From positions 1-64,000 of the forward strand of contig NZ_BKZV01000003.1 in the NCBI RefSeq assembly GCF_008974285.1: a DNA stretch of 64,000 nucleotides. The letters are read 5' to 3'. A program made the translations under genes and the position numbers. Below are positions 42,516 through 51,401 of this stretch, one piece after another. A model generated the notes under the pieces. It made no database searches, had not been told where the DNA came from, and worked only from the letters and a program-made list of their open reading frames with translations. This DNA comes from Thermogemmatispora aurantia. GTDB taxonomy: Bacteria; Chloroflexota; Ktedonobacteria; Ktedonobacterales; Ktedonobacteraceae. Positions within the stretch are counted from its first letter, which is position 1, and every line of letters begins with the position of its first letter.

Positions 42516-42629
42516 ATGAAAGACGATACCAGAGCAGTATCCCAGAGGTGGAGAAGTGCCATGCGCTGGCCAGCGCTTGCCCAGATGCAGGCTGGGAGGA
42601 CAATCCCGGGCGGCAGAAAGTGGGCCTAG
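42516..42629 (+). CDS. Leader ORF coupled to archease
   Basis: A 37-codon reading frame starts at 42516 with an excellent site (GGGAGGAA, 7-8 bp upstream) and stops 2 bp before the archease ATG. The peptide is short and rich in Trp and Arg (QRWRSAMRWPALAQ). The archease start itself has only a weak AGTGGG site, so its translation may depend on ribosomes finishing this ORF. It could also be an accidental frame, but spacing and site strength favour a coupled leader. Confidence 0.5.
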   Translation: MKDDTRAVSQRWRSAMRWPALAQMQAGRTIPGGRKWA

Positions 42630-42631
42630 CT

Positions 42632-43060
42632 ATGGATGAGCTGCCGTTTGAAGTCTTCGAGCACACGGCAGACGTCGGGTTGCAGGTCTATGGGCGGACT
42701 CTGCCAGAACTCTTCATCCATGCAGCAGAGGGGATGGAGAGCCTGATGGTGCCTCTGGAGCAGGTCGAGCCCAGAATCAGTCGGGAGGTGGAGGTTGAGG
42801 GGGACGATCTGGTCTCGCTGCTGATTGCCTGGCTAAGCCGTCTGATCTTCCTGTTCGATACCGAGTTCTTGCTCTTTCGCCAGTTCGAGATAGAGCGCTT
42901 CTCCGAGACCCAGCTGAAGATGAAGGCGCGTGCGGGCGGCGAGCCCTATGATGAGCAACGCCACGAGCTGAGCAGTGCCATCAAGGCGGTCACCAGACAT
43001 CAGGCCGAGGTTGTCTCCACCGCTAACGGCTATCGGGCACGCATCATCTTCGACATCTAG
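42632..43060 (+). CDS. Archease family protein
   Basis: A 142-aa protein with the archease hallmark FEVFEHTADVGLQVYG, FIHAAEGMESLM, LLIAWLSRLIFLFDTEFLLF and a C-terminal segment ending GYRARIIFDI with the conserved Asp. Archease activates the RNA ligase RtcB by speeding guanylylation and giving multiple turnover. The next gene is rtcB, 359 bp downstream behind its own promoter. Start chosen at 42632 from the domain; the ribosome site is weak, see the leader ORF. Confidence 0.88.
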   Translation: MDELPFEVFEHTADVGLQVYGRTLPELFIHAAEGMESLMVPLEQVEPRISREVEVEGDDLVSLLIAWLSRLIFLFDTEFLLFRQFEIERFSETQLKMKARAGGEPYDEQRHELSSAIKAVTRHQAEVVSTANGYRARIIFDI

Positions 43061-43419
43061 CCCTCGGCCCTGCTCGCCGGAAGCACTACCGCGTCTCTGT
43101 GTGCGCCTGTCGCTCTTCTGCTTCACTCACCCAGGCCCTGCCATCTCCCCAGCTATCCAGATGCTCGCAGGAGGGAGAGAGTGCCTTGCTGTTCACTGCC
43201 GCTGATCCTTGGCCCTCCTGTCAGATGACTCCGTGCCGTGCTTGGGACTCGAGCGGCCCAATGGCGTCGTCTTCCATTAAAGGTTGTCGACCAGAGAAGA
43301 ACGGACTGTGGCGCGCTACCCCCACCGCTGGTTGGTTGACAGTAACAGCGCAAGCAGCCTACGATTCTCCTTTGAAGTAAAGTTGAGGAAAGCACAAGAA
43401 GAGCAAGGAGGGATTCACG
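43061..43419. other. 359-bp gap between archease and rtcB
   Basis: Contains the rtcB promoter at its 3' end; the rest shows no gene or strong structure. Confidence 0.4.
43336..43365 (+). promoter_or_regulatory. Promoter for rtcB
   Basis: TTGACA (43336-43341), an 18-bp spacer and TACGAT (43360-43365), 54 bp before the start codon. Confidence 0.7.
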
Positions 43420-44883
43420 ATGAGCGATAGCGGGGCAAAGGTTCCTCTCCAGCGGATTGACGCCTATCGCTGGCGCATCCCCCAGAGCTACCAGCCGGAG
43501 ATGCGCGTGCCGGGCATTGTCTATGCCGATGACGTTCTCATCGAACAGATTCGCCAGGACAACTCGCTGCAGCAGGTAGCCAATGTTGCCACGCTGCCGG
43601 GCATTGTCGGCTACTCGCTGGCCATGCCTGATATCCATTGGGGCTATGGCTTCCCTGTCGGGGGCGTCGCTGCCACCCATGTGGACGATGGCGTCATCTC
43701 CCCGGGAGGGATCGGCTTCGATATCAACTGTGGGGTACGTCTGCTGGCTACGGATCTACGCTATCAGGAAGTGAAAGGGAAAGCCGATCGTCTGGCCGAT
43801 GAACTCTTCCAGCACCTACCCTCGGGTGTGGGCGGCAAGGGCATGCGCAGCCTGAGCGAAAAAGAGCTGCGGGAGGTCATGGTGCGTGGGGCGGCCTGGG
43901 CCGTTGAGCAGGGCTATGGCTTTCCGGAAGACCTGGAAGTCACCGAGGAAGGAGGCTGTTTGGCAGGAGCCAATCCTGAAGCCGTCTCAACGACGGCCAT
44001 CCAGCGTGGCGTCAACCAGCTCGGGAGCCTGGGCGCCGGTAACCACTTCTGCGAGGTCCAGGTCGTCGATTACATCTACGACGAAGAGGCGGCGCGAGCA
44101 CTTGGCCTCTACTACAAGGACCAGGTCGTCACGACCATTCACTGCGGGTCTCGGGGATTTGGGCATCAGATTGCCGAGGATTACATTCGCGTCGCCGAGA
44201 CCAAGCAGAAAGACTTTGGCTTCAGGCTTGTCGATCGACAGCTGGCCTGTCTGCCGCTGCGCTCGGATCTGGGCAAATCCTATCTGGGGGCTATGGCCTG
44301 CGGGGCAAACTTTGCCTGGGCCAACCGCCAGTTGCTCATGCACGGCGTGCGCCAGGCTTTTTCCAGAGTCTTCGGGCGCCAGGCGCGGCCTGCGGAGATG
44401 CCACTGGTCTACGATGTCTGTCATAATATCGCCAAGATTGAAGAGTACCGCATCGACGGAGAGCTGCAGCGCGTCTGCGTCCATCGCAAAGGGGCCACGC
44501 GCGCCTTTCCTGCCGGGCATCCCGCTGTTCCTGAGAAGTATCGCGCGGTGGGCCAGCCGGTGCTGATCCCGGGCGACATGGGACGCTACTCGTTCGTCCT
44601 CGTCGGTGCCCCTGGCTCAATGGAGCAGAGCTTTGGGACAACCTGCCACGGCGCCGGACGCCAGCGCAGCCGGACGGCGGCCAAGAAAGCTATCAGCAGC
44701 AAAGACCTAATGGCTCAGTTGGAGGCGAAAGGCATCGCGGTGCGGGTGCACAGCAAGGGCCTGCTGGCTGAAGAGGCGCCTTTGGCTTATAAGGATGCCG
44801 AGCAGGTGGTGCGCGTCGTCCACAACGCCGGCCTGGCCAGGCTCGTTGTTCGACTACGCCCGATCATCGTCGTCAAGGGCTAA
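43420..44883 (+). CDS. rtcB: RNA-splicing ligase RtcB
   Basis: A 487-aa RNA ligase joining 2',3'-cyclic phosphate (or 3'-phosphate) to 5'-OH ends in a GTP- and Mn-dependent reaction. Metal ligands: Asp and Cys in GGIGFDINCGVRLL, His in AGNHFCEV, IHCGSRGFGH and CHNIAKIEEY. His410 in TTCHGAGR, 77 residues from the C-terminus, fits the guanylylated histidine. VHRKGATRAFPAG is also conserved. Strong site AAGGAGG 8 bp before ATG. Together with archease it forms an RNA repair or tRNA processing pair. Confidence 0.95.
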   Translation: MSDSGAKVPLQRIDAYRWRIPQSYQPEMRVPGIVYADDVLIEQIRQDNSLQQVANVATLPGIVGYSLAMPDIHWGYGFPVGGVAATHVDDGVISPGGIGFDINCGVRLLATDLRYQEVKGKADRLADELFQHLPSGVGGKGMRSLSEKELREVMVRGAAWAVEQGYGFPEDLEVTEEGGCLAGANPEAVSTTAIQRGVNQLGSLGAGNHFCEVQVVDYIYDEEAARALGLYYKDQVVTTIHCGSRGFGHQIAEDYIRVAETKQKDFGFRLVDRQLACLPLRSDLGKSYLGAMACGANFAWANRQLLMHGVRQAFSRVFGRQARPAEMPLVYDVCHNIAKIEEYRIDGELQRVCVHRKGATRAFPAGHPAVPEKYRAVGQPVLIPGDMGRYSFVLVGAPGSMEQSFGTTCHGAGRQRSRTAAKKAISSKDLMAQLEAKGIAVRVHSKGLLAEEAPLAYKDAEQVVRVVHNAGLARLVVRLRPIIVVKG

Positions 44884-44938
44884 GCTGCCTGGCCTGATCA
44901 AAGGCGTCTGCCGGTGCTGCTGCCAGATAGAAGGGCGG

Positions 44939-44984
44939 GCTGCCAACCAGCCAGGCTATTAACCCGATCTGGCTGGTTGGCAGC
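44939..44984. terminator. 16-bp perfect hairpin between convergent genes
   Basis: GCTGCCAACCAGCCAG (44939-44954) and CTGGCTGGTTGGCAGC (44969-44984) with a 14-nt loop, between rtcB (plus) and the DUF505 gene (minus). It lacks T-runs and would act in both directions. Confidence 0.65.
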
Positions 44985-45097
44985 TGGGAGGCCGGACAGC
45001 CTTTCATCCAGGGCTGTTCTCTGGGCTGTCTATCCTCCTATCGCCAGAGGAGTGCAGACAAGACAAAAGGTCGAACGACTTCCCCGGACCGCTCCGC

Positions 45098-47053
45098 TCA
45101 GACGCGCTGCTGAAGCAGGGCAGCCGCCTCCAGCACCTCTAGCCCGGCCTCATTAAGCGTTACCTCACCAATATAATGGCCCATACGCGCTACATGTCGC
45201 GTTTCCAGGAACTCCTGCGGCCCCAGGCCCGTGAGACGCTCCACTTCCTTCCACTGTTCCGGCTGAAGACGGATCTTCCGCTCCTTGACATAGAGCGTTC
45301 CGACCTGGCGCATGGCCTCAAGCAGGCGCACAATGCGTGGCGTAACGGGATGAGCCAGCTTTGTCGCTCCGGCCACCGCTCGCGCTAGCAGCTGGCCCGC
45401 CTCTGTGCGCACAATCTGTCCGTCTGCCAGGCGGTCAATCAGCCCGTGTGCCTCCAGCTTATCCAGAGCCCAGGCCAGACGTTCCCCCTCTAGAGATGCC
45501 TGATACTCCGAGACGAATGGCCCTGGCTCCGTCTCTGGCAGGTTAGCCAGCACCTCTGCCTCCACTCGCGTCAGCATGGGCTGGCGCGGGCAATGCTCAG
45601 CCAACCAGGAGTAGAGCCGGCCCGCTCGGGTCACGCCTCCTCCACTACCGACGAGGCCCTCCTCACGCGCTCGCTCCACCCAGGAAGTTGCCAGCCCTGT
45701 CCAGCGCGTCACAGCCATGCTCACGGCTTTGACCGCCGTTGAGGAGATAGCGCGTATCTGCTCCTGCTGCTGCTCCTCGACCACACGCTGGCCATAGGGG
45801 GTCAGCCGATAGAGCGTCCGCTCGCCATCACTCTCGGTCCGCACCAGTGCCAGGGCCTCTAGACTGGCCACCAGCTCCTCCAGGTCCCACAGCGAATCAA
45901 ACCACTCATCGCGGCTACGTAATTCCCCCAGCAGCTCCACAGCACGTCGCTTCAGGGCCGAGCGCTCCTCCAGACGCCGGCCATAACGTCCGACGATCTC
46001 CCGATAGCGTTCGGCCAACTGCTCTACAAGCGTTTTGCGCAGACGCTCCAGATCAGGAGGGGGGCCGCCATTCTCCTGACGAGCTGCGAGCTGGTGGAGC
46101 GTCAGCAAGACCTCGACTTCGGCCTCTGTGAGGGCGAAAGTCCGCACCGAGACGGGCCGCTCGCTCTGCAGGAGCGCGTAAGCACGCAGAGCTGCCTCAC
46201 CGGCAGGCGTGAGATGGCCATCCAGCCCCATAAAACCCAGTGCCTGAAGCTGCTCTCTCTGGTCAGCTGTGAGAGCCTCGCTGCCGCGATCTACCAGGAG
46301 GGCCAGCAGCTTGAGAGTAGGCTCGTCGAGGACGACGGCCCCAAGCGTATAGCCTCCCTTGCGCAGCGCCTCATAGACAGCCTCACCCAGCGCCGTCAGG
46401 GCATAGAATCGTCCATCAGGCAGTGACCAGGTGATCAGCTCCATGGCCTCTAGCAGATCAATGAAGTCTCCCGATAGGCCGGGAGCCGGGCGCCCACTGT
46501 AGCCCGGAATCATCCGCTGAATGGCATTGGCCAGCTCTCCATCGATCTCCAAACGGGGCCGGTGGCGCCGCGCGAAGTCTAGCCAGGCCCGCCCGTGCCG
46601 ATTCAAGCGCTGCACCACACTCTTATGGAGCGGATCAGTCGCTTCCTCGGTCAGGCCACGGGCCTGCAACAAGCCCGCGGTCGCTGGCCCCACTCTTCCA
46701 CCAGCGTGTTCGGCAGCCTGCAGCGCTGCCAGAATATCCGACCCCAAGAAGCGCCAGTTTTGCTCTCCGTTCTCGTACTCGCCCGCTAGAAGATGCTGTC
46801 CGCGCTCATCGAGTCTGAGGCTGCCCGCCTGCCAGTCGCGGCGCATCTCCTCCAGCAACTGGAGAGCCTCTCGTCCGGCATAGGTCAGACGATAGGAGCG
46901 TGGCAGCTCCAGGGCCGCCAGCCCCTGTAACTCCAAGGCTCGATAGGTCAAGGCACGGCGATCATCCTCTGCCAGCTCATAGGCAGCCTGGCCGGCCTCT
47001 TCACTGCTTGCTAACTCCCGTAAGGCTGCTACATGAGCTCCCGTCAAGAGCAT
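45098..47053 (-). CDS. DUF505-like multi-winged-helix protein
   Basis: A 651-aa cytoplasmic protein, almost all alpha-helical with repeated winged-helix-like units, each ending with a LTYAGREAL, LTALGEAV, LTPAGEAAL, LTPYGQRV or VTRAGRLY beta-hairpin turn. The C-terminus LYVKERKIRLQPEQWKEVE then LGPQEFLETRHVARMG fits the DUF505 family known mainly from archaea and some thermophilic bacteria. No function is established. The ATG at 47053 follows AAGGAGG at 9 bp; the promoter is at 47242-47270. It is divergent from ftsH. Confidence 0.8.
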   Translation of the reverse strand: MLLTGAHVAALRELASSEEAGQAAYELAEDDRRALTYRALELQGLAALELPRSYRLTYAGREALQLLEEMRRDWQAGSLRLDERGQHLLAGEYENGEQNWRFLGSDILAALQAAEHAGGRVGPATAGLLQARGLTEEATDPLHKSVVQRLNRHGRAWLDFARRHRPRLEIDGELANAIQRMIPGYSGRPAPGLSGDFIDLLEAMELITWSLPDGRFYALTALGEAVYEALRKGGYTLGAVVLDEPTLKLLALLVDRGSEALTADQREQLQALGFMGLDGHLTPAGEAALRAYALLQSERPVSVRTFALTEAEVEVLLTLHQLAARQENGGPPPDLERLRKTLVEQLAERYREIVGRYGRRLEERSALKRRAVELLGELRSRDEWFDSLWDLEELVASLEALALVRTESDGERTLYRLTPYGQRVVEEQQQEQIRAISSTAVKAVSMAVTRWTGLATSWVERAREEGLVGSGGGVTRAGRLYSWLAEHCPRQPMLTRVEAEVLANLPETEPGPFVSEYQASLEGERLAWALDKLEAHGLIDRLADGQIVRTEAGQLLARAVAGATKLAHPVTPRIVRLLEAMRQVGTLYVKERKIRLQPEQWKEVERLTGLGPQEFLETRHVARMGHYIGEVTLNEAGLEVLEAAALLQQRV

Positions 47054-47241
47054 AACAACCAACCTCCTTCCTGGCTCCGTTCCTACTCGGCCACAAAAAA
47101 ACAGCGCACGTACTATCGCCTGGTGAGTAAGCAGCGGATCAAGGTTCGTGTCTCAAATCGCTACACGAGCCTGCTCTTCTTCTCTCCTCCCGGGAGCGGA
47201 ACCGCCGACATTGGGCAGGCCAGAACGAGACGGGCTTTTCC

Positions 47242-47270
47242 AGTGTACGGTTTCTGCTCTCCTCAGTCAA
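47242..47270 (-). promoter_or_regulatory. Promoter for the DUF505 gene
   Basis: Minus strand TTGACT (47265-47270), a 17-bp spacer and TACACT (47242-47247), 190 nt before the start codon. Confidence 0.65.
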
Positions 47271-47376
47271 GGTCATCATAACGTATCATAATTCAGACTA
47301 TCTCATTCTGTAGTTAAGAGAACGGGGAGAGCACTTCTTTGCCCTGCTCCTTCACCTGATGAGCTAATTGAGACAC

Positions 47377-47405
47377 TTGACAAAGAGCGCCAACTTGTCT
47401 ATAGA
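47377..47405 (+). promoter_or_regulatory. Promoter for ftsH
   Basis: TTGACA (47377-47382), a 17-bp spacer and TATAGA (47400-47405). A near-consensus housekeeping promoter; I see no CIRCE element. Confidence 0.75.
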
Positions 47406-47681
47406 TTCCCTTGAGAGAGAAAATGACTGTCATCGTCTGATCAGGTTCCGAGAACTTGCGCCCGAGCGCCGAGAGGAGAGGCGCTCACGTTCTTTAGTTC
47501 GTTGGCTTCGAGCGCCGCCGGCCTCCGCTCTTCCTTCGTCCGTCCACGTATTCGTTTTCGGTCCACCATAGTTGCAAGAGTGAGAGGAGCTTTTTGTGCG
47601 TCAGGCAGGCCAGTTACCAGTGGTGTCTCTCTAGCGAATGTCAGACTTGCTGGTGACTGCGGTCTGTCGGAGGAGGCGACG
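47406..47681 (+). promoter_or_regulatory. Long ftsH 5' leader with hairpin
   Basis: About 270 nt of transcribed leader. GAGCGCC (47464-47470) and GGCGCTC (47480-47486) form a 7-bp stem with the purine loop GAGAGGAGA. A very short frame begins at 47419 (ATG, five codons). Any regulatory role is inference. Confidence 0.45.
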
Positions 47682-49772
47682 ATGCTCGAACAGAAGCAAA
47701 GCACCACGTCAGGCAGGCAGCCAAGGACTCAACGTCCCAGCAGCAATCACCCAGCCAATAAAGGCGCTCCCAGCCCCAATGGAGAGCAGCGACCGGGGTC
47801 ATCTTCTCAGCAGAATCAGCCTCAGCCCCGTCTTGGCTTCTGGCTACGGCTCCTGCTGATCATGGTACTCATCAACCTGGTCTTCTACGGCCCGTTTTTC
47901 TTCAACCTGACGGGCTGGGGGCAGACAACTACCATCGAGCTGCCCTATAGCGCCTTCATTCAGCAGGTTCAGCGAGACAACGTTGCCAGTGTAACCATTA
48001 AGAGCGACAATAGTGTCACCGGGACGCTCAAGTCGCCCATCGAGCAGCGGCAGCCAGATGGCCAAACGATCTCAGCCACCCACTTCTCGACATACATCCC
48101 CGCGCCTGGCGATCCTAATCTGCTGCCTCTCCTGGAGCAGAAGGGAGTCGAGGTGAGCGCTGAACCTGTGCAGCCGTCCTGGTGGCAGACGGCGCTCTCC
48201 TGGTTCATCAATTTGTTGCCGGTCCTGCTGCTCCTCTACTTTGCCTTCATGAGCTGGCGAGGCATGCGCCAGCTCCAAGACATGCAAGGTGGAGGACTCT
48301 TCGGTTTCGGTCGCAGCCGGGCCAAGCTCTATACCGAAGAGCGACCGACGACCACTTTCGCCGATGTGGCTGGTGTCGAGGAGGCCAAGGCTGAGCTGCG
48401 CGAGGTTATCGACTTCCTGCGCGATCCTCAGCGTTTCCTGCAAATCGGCGCTCATATTCCCAAGGGAGTCCTGCTCGTTGGCCCGCCTGGCACGGGCAAG
48501 ACACTACTCGCCCGCGCCGTGGCTGGCGAGGCTGGCGTCCCCTTCTTCAGCTGCAGCGCGACTGACTTTGTAGAACTGTTCGTTGGCGTCGGGGCCAGTC
48601 GTGTACGCGATCTGTTTGCCCAGGCTCGTAAGCAGGCTCCATGTATCATCTTCATCGATGAGATCGACGCCATTGGACGCGCTCGCAGTGGAGCCGGTAC
48701 CCTGGCCAGCAATGATGAGCGCGAGCATACGCTCGAGCAGCTCCTGGTCGAAATGGACGGCTTTGAGCCGCACGAGGCCATTGTCGTGCTGGCTGCAACC
48801 AACCGTCCGGATGTGCTTGATCCAGCTCTGCTTCGCCCCGGTCGCTTTGATCGCCAGGTGGTTGTCGATCGCCCGGAGCGGCGCGGACGCGAGGCCATTC
48901 TGCGCATCCATACGCGCCAGGTGCCTCTGGCCTCCGATGTCGATCTAGAGGAGCTGGCCCGCAGTACGCCCGGCTTCTCGGGGGCTGATCTAGCCAATCT
49001 TGTGAACGAGGCCGCCCTGGCGGCGGCACGCAAGGGCAAGTCCCAGGTTGATCGCGAGGACTTCCAGGAAGCCCTCGACAAGCTGTTGCTTGGCGGCAAG
49101 CGCGAGGCCCTGATGGACGAGCGCGAGCGGCGCACGGTCGCCTACCACGAGGCAGGCCACGCCCTGGTGGCCGCCGTTCTGCCGGATGTTGATCCACTCT
49201 ACAAGGTGACGATTGTCCCACGCGGGCGCGCTCTAGGCGTCACTCAGTTCTTACCCGAAGATGATCGCCATAACTATCCACGCTCCTACCTGCTGCAACG
49301 CCTGGCGGTGGCCTTGGGTGGGCGCACCGCCGAGGAAGTAGCCCTCGGTGAAATTACGTCGGGGGCCGAGAACGATCTCAAAGAGGCCACACGCCTTGCT
49401 CGCCGCATGGTCACCGAGTGGGGCATGGGTGAGAGCACGGGCCTGGTGGCCTACGACTTGGAGCAGGGCAATGGCTTCCTCGAAGGGACCTTGCCGGGCG
49501 AACACCAGCGTCTCTATGCTGAAGCAACAGCTCAACGCGTCGATGCTGAGGTGGAGCGCATTGTTGAGCAGGCCCATCAGCAAGCCCGTGCCGTCTTGAC
49601 TGAGCATCGCGCTGCCCTTGATCGCCTGGCAGAGGCCCTGCTCCGCGAGGAGGTCCTGGAGCGCGCGCAGGTGCTTCAGATCATCCGTGAGGCTACTGCC
49701 CCGGGGACTGCCTCGGCGGTCGAGGTCAAGGCTGGAAACTCAGCCCCGAGCCGCGCGCCTCTGCTCGAATAG
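47682..49772 (+). CDS. ftsH: ATP-dependent zinc metalloprotease FtsH
   Basis: A 696-aa membrane-bound AAA+ protease. A Ser/Gln/Pro-rich N-tail (about 50 residues) precedes the first membrane helix ([20 protein letters not shown]), the FtsH extracellular domain and the second helix ([16 protein letters not shown]). AAA module: Walker A GPPGTGKT, Walker [13 protein letters not shown], second region of homology [18 protein letters not shown]. Peptidase: zinc motif HEAGH and the third ligand region AENDLKEAT. It degrades misfolded membrane and short-lived proteins. ATG follows GGAGGAGG. The N-terminal tail is longer than usual. Confidence 0.95.
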   Translation: MLEQKQSTTSGRQPRTQRPSSNHPANKGAPSPNGEQRPGSSSQQNQPQPRLGFWLRLLLIMVLINLVFYGPFFFNLTGWGQTTTIELPYSAFIQQVQRDNVASVTIKSDNSVTGTLKSPIEQRQPDGQTISATHFSTYIPAPGDPNLLPLLEQKGVEVSAEPVQPSWWQTALSWFINLLPVLLLLYFAFMSWRGMRQLQDMQGGGLFGFGRSRAKLYTEERPTTTFADVAGVEEAKAELREVIDFLRDPQRFLQIGAHIPKGVLLVGPPGTGKTLLARAVAGEAGVPFFSCSATDFVELFVGVGASRVRDLFAQARKQAPCIIFIDEIDAIGRARSGAGTLASNDEREHTLEQLLVEMDGFEPHEAIVVLAATNRPDVLDPALLRPGRFDRQVVVDRPERRGREAILRIHTRQVPLASDVDLEELARSTPGFSGADLANLVNEAALAAARKGKSQVDREDFQEALDKLLLGGKREALMDERERRTVAYHEAGHALVAAVLPDVDPLYKVTIVPRGRALGVTQFLPEDDRHNYPRSYLLQRLAVALGGRTAEEVALGEITSGAENDLKEATRLARRMVTEWGMGESTGLVAYDLEQGNGFLEGTLPGEHQRLYAEATAQRVDAEVERIVEQAHQQARAVLTEHRAALDRLAEALLREEVLERAQVLQIIREATAPGTASAVEVKAGNSAPSRAPLLE

Positions 49773-49887
49773 AGGAACCTAGCCGGCGGCCCGCTTACCA
49801 CTCTCTACTGGGGCTGAGGCACAACCCTTACGCGAGGCTGGCTTCGTCCGTTGTTGTCGTCGTTGTTGAAAGGGAGGTGAACCGTTT

Positions 49888-50577
49888 ATGCGGAAGCACG
49901 TCAATACCATTCTGGCAACGGCAGAGCCATCGGGCCAATTGGAAGCACTGGAGCGACTGATGCGCCAGGCTCAAGAGCTGGATATTCAGGCAGTGGCCAT
50001 ACTGGGTAACCTGGCAGCGCGTAGCCTCAGCCCACGCGACTACGGTCGCTTCTTCTCGCTGCTAGCCCAGAGCCGCTTGCCCACATTCTACGTTCCAGGG
50101 CCAGAGGATGGGCCGTTGGCCCTCTACCTGCAGGAGGCAGCCCAGATCGAGGTTATCTATCCCTACCTGCATGGCGTCCACGGGACCTTCGCCCTGGCCC
50201 CGGGCTACGTGGTCTTCACCGGCATGGGGGGGGCCGTTACAGATGACCCTCAGCAGGCTCGCGAGGAACAGGAGAGCCTGCGCTATCCGGCCTGGGAGGT
50301 GGTCTATCGCCTGAAGTTCCTCTCTGAGCTGAAGGATTATGAGAAGGTTTTCCTGTTCCATACCCCGCCCTACCATAAGGGCTTCCATGAATCTGGCAGT
50401 CCAACCCTGGCTGAGCTGATCAAGAGCTATAGCCCGCGCCTGGTCCTGGTCAGCGGCCCCGAACGCAAGCGTGAGCTGCTTGGCACTTCCGCCGTTGTAG
50501 CTCCCGGCTCGCTCGCCAGAGGCGAGTACAGCATCATCGATTTACAACATCAGACCGTCGAGGGGCGAACACTGTAA
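49888..50577 (+). CDS. Metallophosphoesterase-like protein (TTHA0053-type), degenerate
   Basis: A 229-aa protein with the calcineurin-like phosphoesterase layout: AVAILGNL where GD is usual, FYVPGPED in place of the GNHD/GNHE motif, FLFHTPPYHKGFHESGS and VLVSGPERKR in place of GHxH. Several metal ligands are missing, so catalysis is doubtful and a binding role is possible. Very strong site GGGAGGTGA before ATG 49888. It lies between ftsH and Hsp20. Confidence 0.75.
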   Translation: MRKHVNTILATAEPSGQLEALERLMRQAQELDIQAVAILGNLAARSLSPRDYGRFFSLLAQSRLPTFYVPGPEDGPLALYLQEAAQIEVIYPYLHGVHGTFALAPGYVVFTGMGGAVTDDPQQAREEQESLRYPAWEVVYRLKFLSELKDYEKVFLFHTPPYHKGFHESGSPTLAELIKSYSPRLVLVSGPERKRELLGTSAVVAPGSLARGEYSIIDLQHQTVEGRTL

Positions 50578-50617
50578 TAGAGGAAAAGAAGGTAAAAAAT
50601 GCATTGAGTGATTTGTA

Positions 50618-50659
50618 GCCTGACCGGCGCCGGCCTGCCCCGATTGCCGCCGGTCAGGC
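50618..50659 (+). terminator. 11-bp hairpin terminator
   Basis: GCCTGACCGGC (50618-50628) and GCCGGTCAGGC (50649-50659) with a 20-nt GC-rich loop, 41 bp past the phosphoesterase-like gene. No T-run. Confidence 0.6.
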
Positions 50660-50799
50660 GTCTCTCCCAGCAGAGGGTGAATACTCACCTTTCTCTCGCG
50701 TCATCTGACCCTGCCAGGGACCAGAATGTGGCCAACGCAACGTAACGGCGCGTAAAAGCTTGCACCATTGATTGGACCGCATTGAAAGGAGGTTACAGC

Positions 50800-51282
50800 A
50801 TGGCGCTGACACGAGGCTTCGATCCTTTCGCGGAGATGCTCAGCTTGCGCGATGCCATGAATCGCCTGCTGGAGCAAAGCTTCGTGCGACCAAGCTCAGC
50901 CCTCCTCGGCAGTGGCTCGCGCATGATTCCTCTAGATGTGCTGGAGACAGAGCAGGGCTATCGCATTACCGCTCTGCTGCCGGGGGTCAAACCTGAAGAT
51001 ATTGAACTGCTTGCTCACGAGCATAGCCTGACCCTCAAAGCCAAATACCATGGAGGTGAGGAAGGCGAGGGCCAGCAGCAAGGCACCTGGTTGCTGCGCG
51101 AAATCGGCAGTGGCTCCGTCGAGCGCACCCTGGCCTTTGATCGCCCCATCGATGCCAACAAAATCGAGGCACGCTATGAAAACGGGCGCCTCACCATCTC
51201 GGTTCCCTTAAGCGAAGGCAGTCGCCCGCGCCGCATCAGTGTCCGGGCGGCTACACCTGTCTCTGCCGGTGTCACTCCCTGA
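50800..51282 (+). CDS. Hsp20/alpha-crystallin small heat-shock protein
   Basis: A 160-aa chaperone. The short N-terminus has DPFAEMLSLRDAMNRLLEQS, the alpha-crystallin domain spans about 45-145 (IPLDVLETEQGYRITALLPG then VKPEDIEL, RTLAFDRPID, ARYENGRLTISVPL with the GRLTI signature near the end). A short C-terminal tail has the SVRA type region but no clear IXI. It holds unfolded proteins as oligomers. ATG 50800 follows AAAGGAGG. Confidence 0.92.
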   Translation: MALTRGFDPFAEMLSLRDAMNRLLEQSFVRPSSALLGSGSRMIPLDVLETEQGYRITALLPGVKPEDIELLAHEHSLTLKAKYHGGEEGEGQQQGTWLLREIGSGSVERTLAFDRPIDANKIEARYENGRLTISVPLSEGSRPRRISVRAATPVSAGVTP

Positions 51283-51401
51283 TCCCTTCCCTGGCATCTG
51301 GCTGGCCTGGCAGGTACCCTCAAGATGTGCCTGGGACCTACGAAGGGGGCAGAGGGGCGAGAGCCGGGGAGAGAGCGGCACCACGACCTGGTGGCGTCTC
51401 C

